Shown one piece after another: positions 42,511 through 51,644 of a DNA stretch of 64,000 bases. The notes under the pieces were generated by a model. The model was not told the DNA's origin. It ran no database searches and saw only the letters and a program-made list of their open reading frames with translations. The stretch covers positions 2,542,001 to 2,606,000 of the forward strand of contig NZ_DAJPEN010000001.1 in NCBI RefSeq assembly GCF_025993685.1. The letters run 5' to 3'. This DNA is from Bacteroides mediterraneensis (GTDB taxonomy: Bacteria > Bacteroidota > Bacteroidia > Bacteroidales > Bacteroidaceae). Within the stretch, counting starts at the first letter, position 1. Every line of letters starts with the position of its first letter. Position numbers and translations under genes: made by a program.

Positions 42511-44160
42511 ATGAAAATGAAAAAAATAATGCTGGCTGTCTTTCTGCTGACAGCATGTATTGCCAACGGATGGGCATGTACCAACTTCATTGTCGGAAAG
42601 AAGGCTTCGGCCGACGGTTCCGTCATCGTTTCTTACTCGGCCGACTCTTACGGCATGTTCGGCTACCTGTGCCACTACCCGGCTGCCCAGCATGCACCGG
42701 GCGAGATGCGCGACATCTACGACTGGGATTCGGGCAAATACCTGGGCAAAATCAAGGAAGCCAAACAGACCTACAACGTCATCGGCAACACGAACGAGTT
42801 TCAGGTGACCATCGGGGAAACCACTTTCGGCGGACGTCCGGAACTGGTGGACAGCACCGGCATCATGGACTACGGAAGCCTGATTTACGTGGCCCTGCAA
42901 CGTTCGCGCACGGCCAAGGAAGCCATCAAAATCATGACCGACCTGGTGAAAGAATACGGTTACTACAGCAGCGGTGAATCGTTCTCGATTGCCGACCCGA
43001 ACGAAGCCTGGATCATGGAGATGATTGGAAAAGGACCGGGCGTGAAAGGGGCTGTATGGGTGGCTGTCCGTATTCCGGACGACTGCATTGCCGCTCATGC
43101 CAACCAGAGCCGCATCCACAAATTCGATATGAACGACAAGGAAAACTGCCTGTATGCACCCGACGTGGTTTCCTTTGCCCGCGAAAAAGGCTATTTCAGC
43201 GGCAACAACAAAGACTTCAGCTTTGCCGATGCCTACTGCCCGCTCGATTTCAGCGGCTTGCGTTTCTGCGAGGCACGTGTGTGGAGCTTCTACAACATGT
43301 TCAGCAAGGCGACCGGACAGTCTTACCTTTCTTATATCCAGGGCGAGAGCAAGGAGCCGATGCCGCTTTACGTGAAACCGGACCAGAAGATTTCGGTACG
43401 CGACATCCAGCATGCCATGCGTGACCACTACGAAGGTACTCCGCTCGACATCACCAAGGACATGGGTGCCGGCTGTTTCGAGATGCCTTACCGCCTGTCG
43501 CCGCTGACCTTCAAGGTGGACGGACAGGAATATTTCAACGAACGCCCCATCTCTACCCAGCAGAGCGGTTTCGTGTTCGTTTCACAGATGCGTTCCAACC
43601 TGCCCGACGCCATCGGCGGTGTGCTCTGGTTCGGTCTGGACGACGCCAACATGACGGTCTTCACTCCGGTGTACTGCAACACGGACAAGGTGCCTTATCC
43701 TTACCAGCAGGGACACGGTGACTGCGTAACCTTCTCATGGGATTCCGCGTTCTGGATTTACAACTGGGTGGCCGACATGATCCGTCCGCGCTACAACCTG
43801 ATGGTGGAAGACATGCGCACCGTGCAGAACAGCCTGGAAGATACTTATGCACAGGCACAGGAAGGCATTGAAAGCACGGCCCTGAAACTGTATCAGCAAG
43901 ACCCGGCCAAAGCCAAGGAATTCCTGACCAACTACACGCAGATGACGGCACAGACTGCTGTAGACAGCTGGAAGAAACTGGGCGAATTCCTCATCGTACG
44001 CTACAACGACGGTGCCGTGAAACGCATGCAGAACGGACAGTTGCAACGCCCGGCTACCGGCAACACGGCTCCGCTGGACCGCCCGGGATACAGCAAGGAA
44101 TTCTTGCAGGAACTGGTAAAATCAACCGGCGAACGCTACAAAATGAAAGAACTGAAGTAA
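42511..44160 (+). CDS. Secreted C69-family dipeptidase (Ntn hydrolase)
   Basis: 549 residues. After the signal peptide (MKMKKIMLAVFLLTACIANG), WACTNFIVGKKASADGS places the catalytic Cys 23 at the mature N terminus, as needed for this N-terminal nucleophile family. Further matches: YNVIGNTNEFQVTIGETTFG, GYYSSGESFSIADPNEAWI, HANQSRIHKFD and YPYQQGHGDCVTFSWDSAFW. Likely cuts short peptides in the periplasm. It follows the M23 peptidase by 37 bases and may share its transcript; both are envelope peptide hydrolases. Confidence 0.92.
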   Translation: MKMKKIMLAVFLLTACIANGWACTNFIVGKKASADGSVIVSYSADSYGMFGYLCHYPAAQHAPGEMRDIYDWDSGKYLGKIKEAKQTYNVIGNTNEFQVTIGETTFGGRPELVDSTGIMDYGSLIYVALQRSRTAKEAIKIMTDLVKEYGYYSSGESFSIADPNEAWIMEMIGKGPGVKGAVWVAVRIPDDCIAAHANQSRIHKFDMNDKENCLYAPDVVSFAREKGYFSGNNKDFSFADAYCPLDFSGLRFCEARVWSFYNMFSKATGQSYLSYIQGESKEPMPLYVKPDQKISVRDIQHAMRDHYEGTPLDITKDMGAGCFEMPYRLSPLTFKVDGQEYFNERPISTQQSGFVFVSQMRSNLPDAIGGVLWFGLDDANMTVFTPVYCNTDKVPYPYQQGHGDCVTFSWDSAFWIYNWVADMIRPRYNLMVEDMRTVQNSLEDTYAQAQEGIESTALKLYQQDPAKAKEFLTNYTQMTAQTAVDSWKKLGEFLIVRYNDGAVKRMQNGQLQRPATGNTAPLDRPGYSKEFLQELVKSTGERYKMKELK

Positions 44161-44205
44161 GCAGATTTTCTTCTGCTTTCTCATTCTACAATCAAAAGTT
44201 ATGAT

Positions 44206-44213
44206 TATTTTTG
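44206..44213 (+). promoter_or_regulatory. Likely -7 box for the phoH gene
   Basis: TATTTTTG fits TAnnTTTG; the -33 position is poor (ATTC). It would give a start near 44220 and a 30-base leader for phoH. Confidence 0.45.
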
Positions 44214-44249
44214 CAAAAAATAAAATACAAGCGAATCTGAAGAAACTCA

Positions 44250-45248
44250 ATGATAGAGAAACATATCGTACTCGAAGATATTGACCCGGTGATTTTCTAT
44301 GGCGTGAACAATGCCAACATGCAGATGATCAAGGCCCTGTTTCCCAAGCTGCGGATTGTGGCGCGCGGAAACGTCATCAAAATCATGGGAGACGAGGAGG
44401 AAATGTGCGCTTTCGAAGAGGCCGTCCTGGCTCTGGAGAAACACTGCGTGCAGTACAACTCGCTCAACGAAGAAGTGATTCTGGACATCGTGAAGGGCAA
44501 TGCCCCGAAAATTGAAAAGACGGGTGATGCCATCGTGTTCAGTGTGACGGGCAAGCCGATTACTCCGAGAAGTGAAAACCAGCTGAAGCTGGTGCGCGAA
44601 TTCGAAAAGAATGACATGATTTTTGCCATCGGTCCGGCGGGTTCAGGAAAGACCTACACGGCCATCGCCCTGGCGGTACGGGCCCTGAAGAACAAGGAAA
44701 TCAAGAAAATCATCCTCAGCCGTCCGGCCGTGGAAGCGGGCGAGAAACTGGGATTTCTGCCCGGCGACATGAAGGACAAGATTGACCCTTACCTGCAACC
44801 GCTGTATGATGCGCTTCAGGACATGATTCCCGCGGCCAAGCTGAAGGAATACATGGAACTGAACGTCATCCAGATTGCACCGCTGGCCTTCATGCGCGGA
44901 CGTACGCTGAACGACGCGGTGGTCATCCTGGACGAAGCGCAGAACACCACCACCCAGCAAATCAAAATGTTTCTCACCCGAATGGGCATGAACACCAAGA
45001 TGATTGTGACGGGCGACATGACGCAGATTGACCTTCCCGCCTCGCAGACTTCGGGACTCGTGCAGGCCATGAAAATCCTGAAAGACGTGAAAGGCATCAG
45101 CTTCATCGAACTGAACAAGAAAGACATTGTCCGCCACAAGCTGGTGACCCGCATCGTGGAAGCCTACGAGAAATTCGAGGAAAAAGAGAAAGCGGAAAGA
45201 AAACAACTGCGCGCTGCCAGAGAAGCCGAAAAGACTCCACAGGCATGA
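44250..45248 (+). CDS. phoH: PhoH-family ATPase
   Basis: 332 residues. The ATPase core has Walker A IGPAGSGKTYTAIALAVRAL (near 130), Walker B AVVILDEAQNTTTQQIKMFL, and TRMGMNTKMIVTGDMTQIDL. The N-terminal ~100 residues (KLRIVARGNVIKIMGDEEEM) form the small RNA-binding-like domain common to PhoH/PhoL proteins. Family members are linked to RNA metabolism and ribosome maturation; the substrate is not settled. The highly charged C-terminal tail (EKEKAERKQLRAAREAEK) is usual. purC follows by 39 bases. Confidence 0.92.
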   Translation: MIEKHIVLEDIDPVIFYGVNNANMQMIKALFPKLRIVARGNVIKIMGDEEEMCAFEEAVLALEKHCVQYNSLNEEVILDIVKGNAPKIEKTGDAIVFSVTGKPITPRSENQLKLVREFEKNDMIFAIGPAGSGKTYTAIALAVRALKNKEIKKIILSRPAVEAGEKLGFLPGDMKDKIDPYLQPLYDALQDMIPAAKLKEYMELNVIQIAPLAFMRGRTLNDAVVILDEAQNTTTQQIKMFLTRMGMNTKMIVTGDMTQIDLPASQTSGLVQAMKILKDVKGISFIELNKKDIVRHKLVTRIVEAYEKFEEKEKAERKQLRAAREAEKTPQA

Positions 45249-45287
45249 ACATAACGAATCCTATTCATTACTAAACATAACAAGACA

Positions 45288-46235
45288 ATGAGCAAAGCAT
45301 TAACAAAAACAGACTTCCACTTTCCTGGACAGAAAAGTGTGTATCACGGAAAAGTACGTGATGTGTACAACATCAACGATGAAAAGTTAGTAATGGTTGC
45401 TACCGACCGTATCTCGGCATTCGATGTCGTGCTGCCGGAAGGTATCCCTTATAAAGGACAGATGCTGAACCAGATTGCGGCTAAATTCCTGGACGCTACC
45501 ACAGACATCTGCCCGAACTGGAAACTGGCTACTCCCGACCCGATGGTTACCGTGGGCGTGATGTGCCAGGGATTCCCTGTAGAAATGATTGTACGTGGCT
45601 ATCTTTGCGGAAGCGCATGGCGTGCCTACAAGAGCGGCGTGCGTGAAATCTGCGGTGTGCGTCTGCCGGAAGGCATGAGAGAAAACGAGAAGTTCCCTCA
45701 TCCGATCATCACTCCGACCACCAAGGCCGAAATGGGTATGCACGACGAAGATATCTCCAAAGAAGAAATCCTGGCCAGAGGATTGGCTACTCCGGAAGAA
45801 TATGCCATCCTGGAGAAATATACACTGGCGTTGTTTGAACGCGGTACTCAGATGGCGGCTGAACGTGGCCTGATTCTGGTAGACACGAAATATGAATTCG
45901 GAAAGCACAACGGCGAAATCTACCTGATGGACGAAATCCATACACCGGACTCCAGCCGTTACTTCTACTCAGAAGGTTATCAGGAACGCTTCGAAAAAGA
46001 AGAACCGCAGAAGCAGCTTTCAAAGGAATTCGTACGCGAATGGCTGATGGCCAACGGCTTCCAGGGCAAGGAAGGACAGCAGGTGCCTGAAATGACTCCG
46101 GCCATCGTGGAATCTATCAGCGACCGCTACATCGAGTTGTTTGAGCACATCACGGGCGAAAGCTTCGTAAAAGGTGACACAGACAACCTGGCCAAACGTA
46201 TCGAAAAGAACGTAACTGACTATTTGTTGCTTTAA
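45288..46235 (+). CDS. purC: SAICAR synthetase
   Basis: Joins CAIR and aspartate with ATP in purine synthesis. 315 residues, the eukaryote-like longer type. Matches: YHGKVRDVYNINDEKLVMVA (glycine-rich start), TDRISAFDVVLPEGIPYKGQ, FPVEMIVRGYLCGSAWRAYK, GRGLI-type LILVDTKYEFGKHNGEIYLM and DEIHTPDSSRYFYSEGY. Starts at MSKALTKTDFHFPGQ. Complete and ordinary. Confidence 0.96.
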   Translation: MSKALTKTDFHFPGQKSVYHGKVRDVYNINDEKLVMVATDRISAFDVVLPEGIPYKGQMLNQIAAKFLDATTDICPNWKLATPDPMVTVGVMCQGFPVEMIVRGYLCGSAWRAYKSGVREICGVRLPEGMRENEKFPHPIITPTTKAEMGMHDEDISKEEILARGLATPEEYAILEKYTLALFERGTQMAAERGLILVDTKYEFGKHNGEIYLMDEIHTPDSSRYFYSEGYQERFEKEEPQKQLSKEFVREWLMANGFQGKEGQQVPEMTPAIVESISDRYIELFEHITGESFVKGDTDNLAKRIEKNVTDYLLL

Positions 46236-46254
46236 TTTAAAAGCATCTGACCCT

Positions 46255-46301
46255 AATCTCCCTTTGCGGAATGAAACGGCTTTCATTCGCAGAGGGAGAT
46301 T
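46255..46301 (+). terminator. Very stable hairpin between purC and the methyltransferase gene
   Basis: AATCTCCCTTTGCGGAATGA (46255 on) pairs with the run ending GCAGAGGGAGATT (46301): 8 bp next to a CGGC loop, one bulged G, then 13 more pairs with one G-U. No T-run follows, so it may be a factor-dependent terminator, a processing site or an mRNA-protecting hairpin. It covers codons that would belong to a longer methyltransferase start, supporting the start at 46336. Confidence 0.7.
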
Positions 46302-46335
46302 CACCATTACATTGTCCCATCTTAACTTTCCACGC

Positions 46336-47076
46336 ATGTCTCATTACCCACAAGAAAATATCAAGCCATACAACGAAAAAGAGGGCAAGGCTGCCCAGGT
46401 AGAAAAAATGTTCGACCACATCGCACCGGCATACGACAACCTGAACCACCTGATGTCATGGGGCATCGACAAAAGCTGGCGACGGAAGGCTATCCGCCTG
46501 CTGGAACCTTATCATCCCCAGCACATCATGGACGTGGCTACCGGCACGGGCGACTTCGCCATCCAGGCCTGCCAGATGTTGCAACCGGCCGAGCTGATTG
46601 GTACGGATATCTCGGAGGGCATGATGAACGTGGGACGCGAGAAGGTGAAACAGCTGGGACTCGACCAACAGATTTCTTTTGCGAAAGAAGACTGTACGGC
46701 ACTGTCCTTCCCCGAAAACCGGTTTGATGCCATCACGGTGGCATTCGGAATCCGCAACTTCGAGCATCTGGACAAGGGCCTGAAAGAGATGTACAGAGTA
46801 CTGGTGCCCGGCGGACATCTCGTCATTCTGGAACTGTCGGAACCGGCACATTTCCCCATGAAACAGGGTTACGCACTTTATTCCAAATTCGTGATACCGG
46901 CCATGGGCTGGCTGCTCTCGAAAGACCGCAGCGCCTATACTTACCTGCCCGAATCAATCAAGGCTTTCCCCCAAGGAGAAGTCATGCAGGAAATTATCCG
47001 GAAGGCCGGCTTCAGCGAGGTAAAGTTCAAACGACTGACCATGGGTACATGTACACTCTATTTTGCGACAAAATAA
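46336..47076 (+). CDS. menG: Demethylmenaquinone methyltransferase
   Basis: SAM-dependent methyltransferase of the UbiE/MenG family; in these menaquinone-using anaerobes it makes menaquinone. About 246 residues from MSHYPQENIKPYNEKEGK. Motifs: MFDHIAPAYDNLNHLMSWGI, VATGTGDFAIQACQML (SAM-binding motif I), GTDISEGMMNVGREKV, and FGIRNFEHLDKGLKEMYRVL, ending with YLPESIKAFPQGEVMQEII. A longer in-frame start at 46264 would run through the hairpin and gives no conserved sequence. aroE follows by 18 bases. Confidence 0.94.
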   Translation: MSHYPQENIKPYNEKEGKAAQVEKMFDHIAPAYDNLNHLMSWGIDKSWRRKAIRLLEPYHPQHIMDVATGTGDFAIQACQMLQPAELIGTDISEGMMNVGREKVKQLGLDQQISFAKEDCTALSFPENRFDAITVAFGIRNFEHLDKGLKEMYRVLVPGGHLVILELSEPAHFPMKQGYALYSKFVIPAMGWLLSKDRSAYTYLPESIKAFPQGEVMQEIIRKAGFSEVKFKRLTMGTCTLYFATK

Positions 47077-47094
47077 CTAATATCTTTGAACCTT

Positions 47095-47838
47095 ATGAAA
47101 AAATTTGGCTTAATCGGTTATCCGCTTGGACATTCTTTTTCCAAGAACTTTTTCAATGAAAAATTCCATTCAGAAAATATTGACGCGGAATACGTGAACT
47201 TTGAGATTCCGACCATTGAAGAATTTCCGCAAATCATCAAGACCAACCCCAATCTGGTGGGCCTGAATGTGACCATCCCTTACAAGGAAAAAGTGATTTC
47301 GTATCTGGATGAACTGGACAAAGACGCGCAGGCAATCGGGGCTGTCAATGTCATCAAAATAGAGCATACCAAAGGGGGCCCCAAACTGATTGGCTATAAT
47401 TCCGACATCATCGGGTTTGTCCGTTCCATCGAGGCCTTGCTGGAACCTTACCACAAAAAAGCGCTGATTCTGGGTACAGGCGGAGCCTCAAAAGCCATTC
47501 ATCAAGGGTTGAAACAGCTGGGGCTGGAAACGCTGTTCGTATCGCGCAGCAAACACAATGATGAAGTTATTACGTACGAAGAAATTACACCCGAAATCAT
47601 GCAGGACTACAAGGTGATTGTGAACTGTACGCCGGTGGGCATGTATCCGAAGGCCGACGAGTGTCCGAATATCCCCTACGAACTGCTGACTCCACAGCAT
47701 CTGTTGTACGACCTGCTCTACAATCCGAACACCACGCTTTTCATGAAGAAGGGAAGCGACCAGGGAGCCATCGTCAAAAACGGGCTGGAAATGCTCTTGT
47801 TGCAGGCTTTCGGGGCATGGGATATCTGGAACAGCTAA
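47095..47838 (+). CDS. aroE: Shikimate dehydrogenase
   Basis: NADP-dependent reduction of dehydroshikimate in aromatic amino-acid synthesis. 247 residues, slightly short but within range. Start: MKKFGLIGYPLGHSFSKNFF (substrate-binding SxS). Catalytic Lys in NVTIPYKEKVISYLDELD; Asp in GYNSDIIGFVRSIEALL; nucleotide-binding LILGTGGASKAIHQGLKQLG; KNGLEMLLLQAFGAWDIW at the end. TATCTTTG at 47081-47088, only 7 bases before the ATG, resembles a -7 box; no matching -33 was found, so read-through from menG is more likely. Confidence 0.94.
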   Translation: MKKFGLIGYPLGHSFSKNFFNEKFHSENIDAEYVNFEIPTIEEFPQIIKTNPNLVGLNVTIPYKEKVISYLDELDKDAQAIGAVNVIKIEHTKGGPKLIGYNSDIIGFVRSIEALLEPYHKKALILGTGGASKAIHQGLKQLGLETLFVSRSKHNDEVITYEEITPEIMQDYKVIVNCTPVGMYPKADECPNIPYELLTPQHLLYDLLYNPNTTLFMKKGSDQGAIVKNGLEMLLLQAFGAWDIWNS

Positions 47839-47862
47839 CCACGGACTCAATACCCATTTTCA

Positions 47863-48816
47863 ATGACCACAAAAAAGAAAATCCTCTGGTCGGCAGGCAT
47901 CGTGATACTGCTGGTCGTGGGAATCGTCGTCGGGGGAGGTCTCTACCTGATTGATTTTGCGCTCCGCCCGGAAAACCGGGGGAAAAACATGGTGGAATCT
48001 GAAACTTTCATGCGAAAGGAATATCCTCAGATTGTCCAATGGCTGGACAGTTTGGAGGAACATCATGCGCTCCGGGATACGTTTATCCTCGCGCCCGACG
48101 GCATCCGGATGCATGCGTTTTATGCACACGCTTCCCGCCCTACTGCCCGCACGGCGATTATCGTGCACGGCTATACGGACAATGCCATCCGCATGTTTCA
48201 CATCGGGTATCTCTACAACCATTCGCTGGACTGTAATATCTTGCTGCCGGACTTGCGCTACGCAGGACTGACGGAAGGGGATGCCATCCAGATGGGGTGG
48301 CTGGACCGGAAGGACGTGAAGCAATGGATAGACGTGGCACCGGCTTTGTTCGGTGATTCCTTGCAGGCGGTGGTGCATGGCATCTCCATGGGGGCGGCCA
48401 CTACCATGATGCTGTCGGGGGATGCAACACCCGACTACGTGACTTGCTTCGTGGAAGACTGCGGCTACACCAGTGTATGGGACCAGTTCAGCAAGGAACT
48501 GAAAGGATTGTTCGGCTTGCCTCCTTTCCCGTTGCTCTACACGGCCAGCTGGATCTGCCAGCTACAGAACGGATGGAACTTTCAGGAGGCATCGGCTTTG
48601 TTGCAGGTAGCGAAATGCCGCAAGCCGATGCTGTTCATCCACGGTGACAACGACGACTTTGTACCGACGTGGATGGTGTACAAGCTTTATGAGGCCAAAC
48701 CAGCTCCCAAAGAGCTGTGGATTACAGAGGGCGTGGACCATGCCCATTCCTACAAACTGTATCCGGACGAATACACGGAACGGGTAAAGGCTTTTACGGA
48801 AAAATACTTGCACTGA
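47863..48816 (+). CDS. Membrane-anchored alpha/beta hydrolase
   Basis: 317 residues. One N-terminal membrane segment (residues 8-30, WSAGIVILLVVGIVVGGGLY) anchors the enzyme with its catalytic domain outside the cytoplasm. Catalytic triad candidates: nucleophile Ser in VVHGISMGAATTMM, Asp in IHGDNDDFVPTWMVYKLYE, His in TEGVDHAHSYKLYP; the oxyanion strand is AIIVHGYTDNAIRM. Similar proteins are annotated as S9-like peptidases or esterases. It starts 24 bases after aroE and ends before a shared terminator. Confidence 0.88.
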   Translation: MTTKKKILWSAGIVILLVVGIVVGGGLYLIDFALRPENRGKNMVESETFMRKEYPQIVQWLDSLEEHHALRDTFILAPDGIRMHAFYAHASRPTARTAIIVHGYTDNAIRMFHIGYLYNHSLDCNILLPDLRYAGLTEGDAIQMGWLDRKDVKQWIDVAPALFGDSLQAVVHGISMGAATTMMLSGDATPDYVTCFVEDCGYTSVWDQFSKELKGLFGLPPFPLLYTASWICQLQNGWNFQEASALLQVAKCRKPMLFIHGDNDDFVPTWMVYKLYEAKPAPKELWITEGVDHAHSYKLYPDEYTERVKAFTEKYLH

Positions 48817-48886
48817 TTCTCAGAAGAAGGCGGTCTTGAAACAGAAGCACTGAACAGGCCGACTTACAATTTCTAAATAATACCCT

Positions 48887-48950
48887 AAAAAAATCTCCTG
48901 CTTCAGTCCTCATTTATCTTCGATGAAAGGACGAAAGCAGGAGATTTTTT
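48887..48950. terminator. Bidirectional terminator
   Basis: AAAAAATCTCCTGCTT pairs with AAAGCAGGAGATTTTTT, with an inner AGTCCT/AGGAC pairing and a long loop. T-runs lie on both sides, serving the hydrolase gene and the convergent nadE transcript. Confidence 0.85.
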
Positions 48951-49040
48951 ACGTTGGAATTCCAATTAATCAAATATTGACTTTCACGATTTTATTTCTT
49001 TGAGACGGCTGTGTCCTGTATCGGTTCGCCTCTCTCCGAA

Positions 49041-50978
49041 TCAAGCCTGAAGTTCCTCACATTCTTTCAGCCACAGCGCTGCACTGGCATCGCTCGGCAT
49101 GCGCCAGTCGCCCCGCGGACTCAAGGAAACGGAACCTACTTTCGGACCGTCGGGCAAGCAAGAACGCTTGAACTGCTGGGCAAAGAAACGACGGTAAAAA
49201 TTCGTCAGCCATTTCTTAATGGTCGTGCTGTCGTACGTGCCGCGGAAAGCAATCTCAGCCAGATAGAAGATTTTGGCCGGACGGAAGCCGAAACGTAGGA
49301 AATGGAACAGGAAGAAGTCGTGCAGCTCGTAAGGACCTACCAAGTCTTCGGTCTTCTGCTTGATGTTGCCGTTCTCGTCGGCTGGAATCAGTTCCGGACT
49401 GATTGGGGTATCGATGATGTCGAGCAGGGTATTGCGGGACAAGGTATCCACTCCCGTCTGTGCCACCCAATTGACCAGATAGCGTACCAAGGTCTTGGGG
49501 ATGCTGGCATTCACGCCGTACATTGACATGTGGTCGCCGTTGTAGGTAGCCCATCCCAAGGCTAGTTCCGACAGGTCGCCGGTACCGATGACTAGTCCGC
49601 CCAGCTTGTTGGCGTAATCCATCAGAATCTGCGTCCGCTCGCGGGCCTGTCCGTTCTCGTAAGTCACATCGTGTACCGACATGTCCTGACCAATATCCTG
49701 AAAATGCTGGATGCAGGCATCCTTGATGCTGATTTCTTTCGTAGTCACTTGCAGAGAAGCCATCAGGGAAAGGGCATTGTGATACGTGCGGTCGGTGGTT
49801 CCGAAACCCGGCATGGTCACTCCCACGATTCCTTTTCGCGGCAAGCCCAGCTTGTCGAAGGTCTTGACACAGACCAACAAGGCCAGCGTGGAGTCCAGCC
49901 CCCCGGAAATACCTAATACGACGGTCTTGCAATGGGTATGCACCAGACGTTTGGCCAATCCGGCCACCTGAATGGAGAAGATTTCCTCGCAGCGCTCGTC
50001 CAGCTGACGGCTGCCTGAAGGCACGAAAGGATGAGGTTCTACCGGACGGGTCAGACTCAGTTCACGCGAAGAAACCAGTTCCGTACTGATATGCTGTACC
50101 GGCATCTCCTGATGAGTCCGTACGCTGGCCGCAAACGTAGTGTTCACCAAGCGTTCCCCTCTCAGGCGCTCCACATCAATCTCACTGATGACCAGCTGTT
50201 CTTCGAAAGAGAAACGTTCGGAAGCGGCAAGCAGACTGCCGTTTTCGTAAATCAGGGCATTCCCCGCGAAAACCACGTCGGTAGTCGATTCGCCAAAACC
50301 GCAGGAAGAGAATACGTATCCCGCCAGGCACCGCGCCGATTGCTGCGCCAACAAAGAACGGAGGTACTGGTGCTTACAGATATTTTCCGTATCGGCCGAC
50401 AGGTTGAAGATAATCTCGGCTCCTTTCAGTACCAGTGTGGAACTGGGGGGGACGGGTGCCCATACATCCTCGCAGATTTCTACGCCAAAGCAGACCTCTG
50501 GCGTATCGAAGAGCAAACGGGCACTCATGGGAACCACCTGTCCGCAGAGACGGACGGTGGTGGAATCGGGATGAGCCACCGACGGAGTGAACCAACGCTG
50601 CTCATAAAATTCTTTATAGTTAGGAAGGTAAGTCTTAGGCACAAGTCCCAGAATCTTTCCCTTCTGAAAAATCACCGCACAATTCATCAGAGTGGAATTC
50701 ACCATGACCGGCATGCCGACAATGGAAATAATATCCAGCTGACGTGTGTTGTTGACTATCTGCATCAGGGCGAACTCCGCCTGCTCCAGCAACAAGCTCT
50801 GGGCAAACAAATCTCCACAGGAATATCCGGTCAGGTTCAATTCCGGAAAAGCGATAATCTGTACACCCTTCCCATCGGCAACGACAATCTGTTTCTCTGT
50901 CTGCTGCGCATTAAACTTGCAGTCGGCTACCTTCACGGCAGGAATAGCAGCCGCCACTTTTACAAAACCAAATCTCAT
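49041..50978 (-). CDS. nadE: Glutamine-dependent NAD+ synthetase
   Basis: Two-domain enzyme making NAD+ from deamido-NAD+, 645 residues. The N-terminal nitrilase-type glutaminase has Glu in IIAFPELNLTGYSCGDLF, Lys in LVPKTYLPNYKEFYEQRWF and Cys in CFGVEICEDVWAPVPP. The C-terminal synthetase has the PP-loop VLGISGGLDSTLALLVCVKT near residue 355 and IGTGDLSELALGWATYNGDH. An internal channel should pass ammonia between the sites. Alone on the minus strand, with the divergent perR gene about 150 bases away. Confidence 0.96.
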   Translation of the reverse strand: MRFGFVKVAAAIPAVKVADCKFNAQQTEKQIVVADGKGVQIIAFPELNLTGYSCGDLFAQSLLLEQAEFALMQIVNNTRQLDIISIVGMPVMVNSTLMNCAVIFQKGKILGLVPKTYLPNYKEFYEQRWFTPSVAHPDSTTVRLCGQVVPMSARLLFDTPEVCFGVEICEDVWAPVPPSSTLVLKGAEIIFNLSADTENICKHQYLRSLLAQQSARCLAGYVFSSCGFGESTTDVVFAGNALIYENGSLLAASERFSFEEQLVISEIDVERLRGERLVNTTFAASVRTHQEMPVQHISTELVSSRELSLTRPVEPHPFVPSGSRQLDERCEEIFSIQVAGLAKRLVHTHCKTVVLGISGGLDSTLALLVCVKTFDKLGLPRKGIVGVTMPGFGTTDRTYHNALSLMASLQVTTKEISIKDACIQHFQDIGQDMSVHDVTYENGQARERTQILMDYANKLGGLVIGTGDLSELALGWATYNGDHMSMYGVNASIPKTLVRYLVNWVAQTGVDTLSRNTLLDIIDTPISPELIPADENGNIKQKTEDLVGPYELHDFFLFHFLRFGFRPAKIFYLAEIAFRGTYDSTTIKKWLTNFYRRFFAQQFKRSCLPDGPKVGSVSLSPRGDWRMPSDASAALWLKECEELQA

Positions 50979-51102
50979 ATAAATTTGTTATATATAATAT
51001 AGTGATGCAAAAATAAACAATATTTACACACGCCCCTATCCTGAAGCAGGAGATTTTAACGCAGAAGCACAAAGTAAAAAAAACAAAAAACTGAGCGTTC
51101 TA

Positions 51103-51133
51103 TTTGCCAGAAGAAAAAATCTTTGTATATTTG
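51103..51133 (+). promoter_or_regulatory. perR-rubrerythrin promoter
   Basis: TTTG (51103-51106), 19 bases, TATATTTG (51126-51133): a full consensus match. Expected start about 51140. Confidence 0.82.
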
Positions 51134-51145
51134 CCTTCGAATTAG

Positions 51146-51158
51146 AATTGTAACAATT
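51146..51158 (+). promoter_or_regulatory. Palindrome just after the perR start: possible PerR/Fur operator
   Basis: AATTGTAACAATT is a perfect 6-1-6 palindrome, within a longer AT-rich imperfect repeat (TTAGAATTGTAACAATTACA). AT-rich palindromes with a single central base resemble Fur/PerR boxes. It lies between the predicted start of transcription and the ATG at 51174, a good place for autorepression. Confidence 0.6.
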
Positions 51159-51173
51159 ACAGAATTGAAAAAT

Positions 51174-51596
51174 ATGACAGCATACGAATATTTGCTCGAC
51201 CACCAGATTAAGCCTTCGGTACAACGCATTGCCATCATGGATTATTTGCTGAAGCATAAAACCCATCCATGCATTGACGAAATTTATACGGCGTTGTGCA
51301 AAGAGATTCCTACGCTCTCCAAGACCACAGTATACAATACCCTCAAGCTGTTCGTGGAGCATGGTGCGGCAAAGATGCTGACCATAGATGAAAAAAACGC
51401 TTGTTTTGACGGCGACATGCAGCCGCATGCACATTTTCAGTGCAAGGTATGCAACAAAATATATGATGTACCTGTAAAGATGGACCCGAGTGAAGCCGAA
51501 ATGTTCCAGAAAGACGGATTCATCGTGGAAGAGGTACACCAGTATTACAAAGGCATCTGCCCGGAATGTGCCAGCAAAGACATAATGAAGAACTAA
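51174..51596 (+). CDS. Fur-family repressor, probably PerR type
   Basis: About 140 residues from MTAYEYLLDHQIKPSVQRIA; a 17-codon upstream extension overlaps the promoter. Winged-helix region: AIMDYLLKHKTHPCIDEIYT and LSKTTVYNTLKLFVEHGAAK. Metal residues: FDGDMQPHAHFQCKVCNKIYD (His cluster plus CxxC) and ICPECASKD (second CxxC), making the structural zinc site. PerR rather than Fur is favoured by the reverse rubrerythrin 48 bases downstream, a peroxide-removing enzyme. Acts as a peroxide-sensing repressor of this pair (inference). Confidence 0.85.
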   Translation: MTAYEYLLDHQIKPSVQRIAIMDYLLKHKTHPCIDEIYTALCKEIPTLSKTTVYNTLKLFVEHGAAKMLTIDEKNACFDGDMQPHAHFQCKVCNKIYDVPVKMDPSEAEMFQKDGFIVEEVHQYYKGICPECASKDIMKN

Positions 51597-51644
51597 AAAA
51601 CATAACTTATTAATATATAACTAACTACTTAAAATTTTTGACGT

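Noticed and set aside
47081..47088. A promoter giving a leaderless aroE mRNA
   Set aside because: TATCTTTG is a good -7 box and well placed, but no -33 element lies 19-21 bases upstream.
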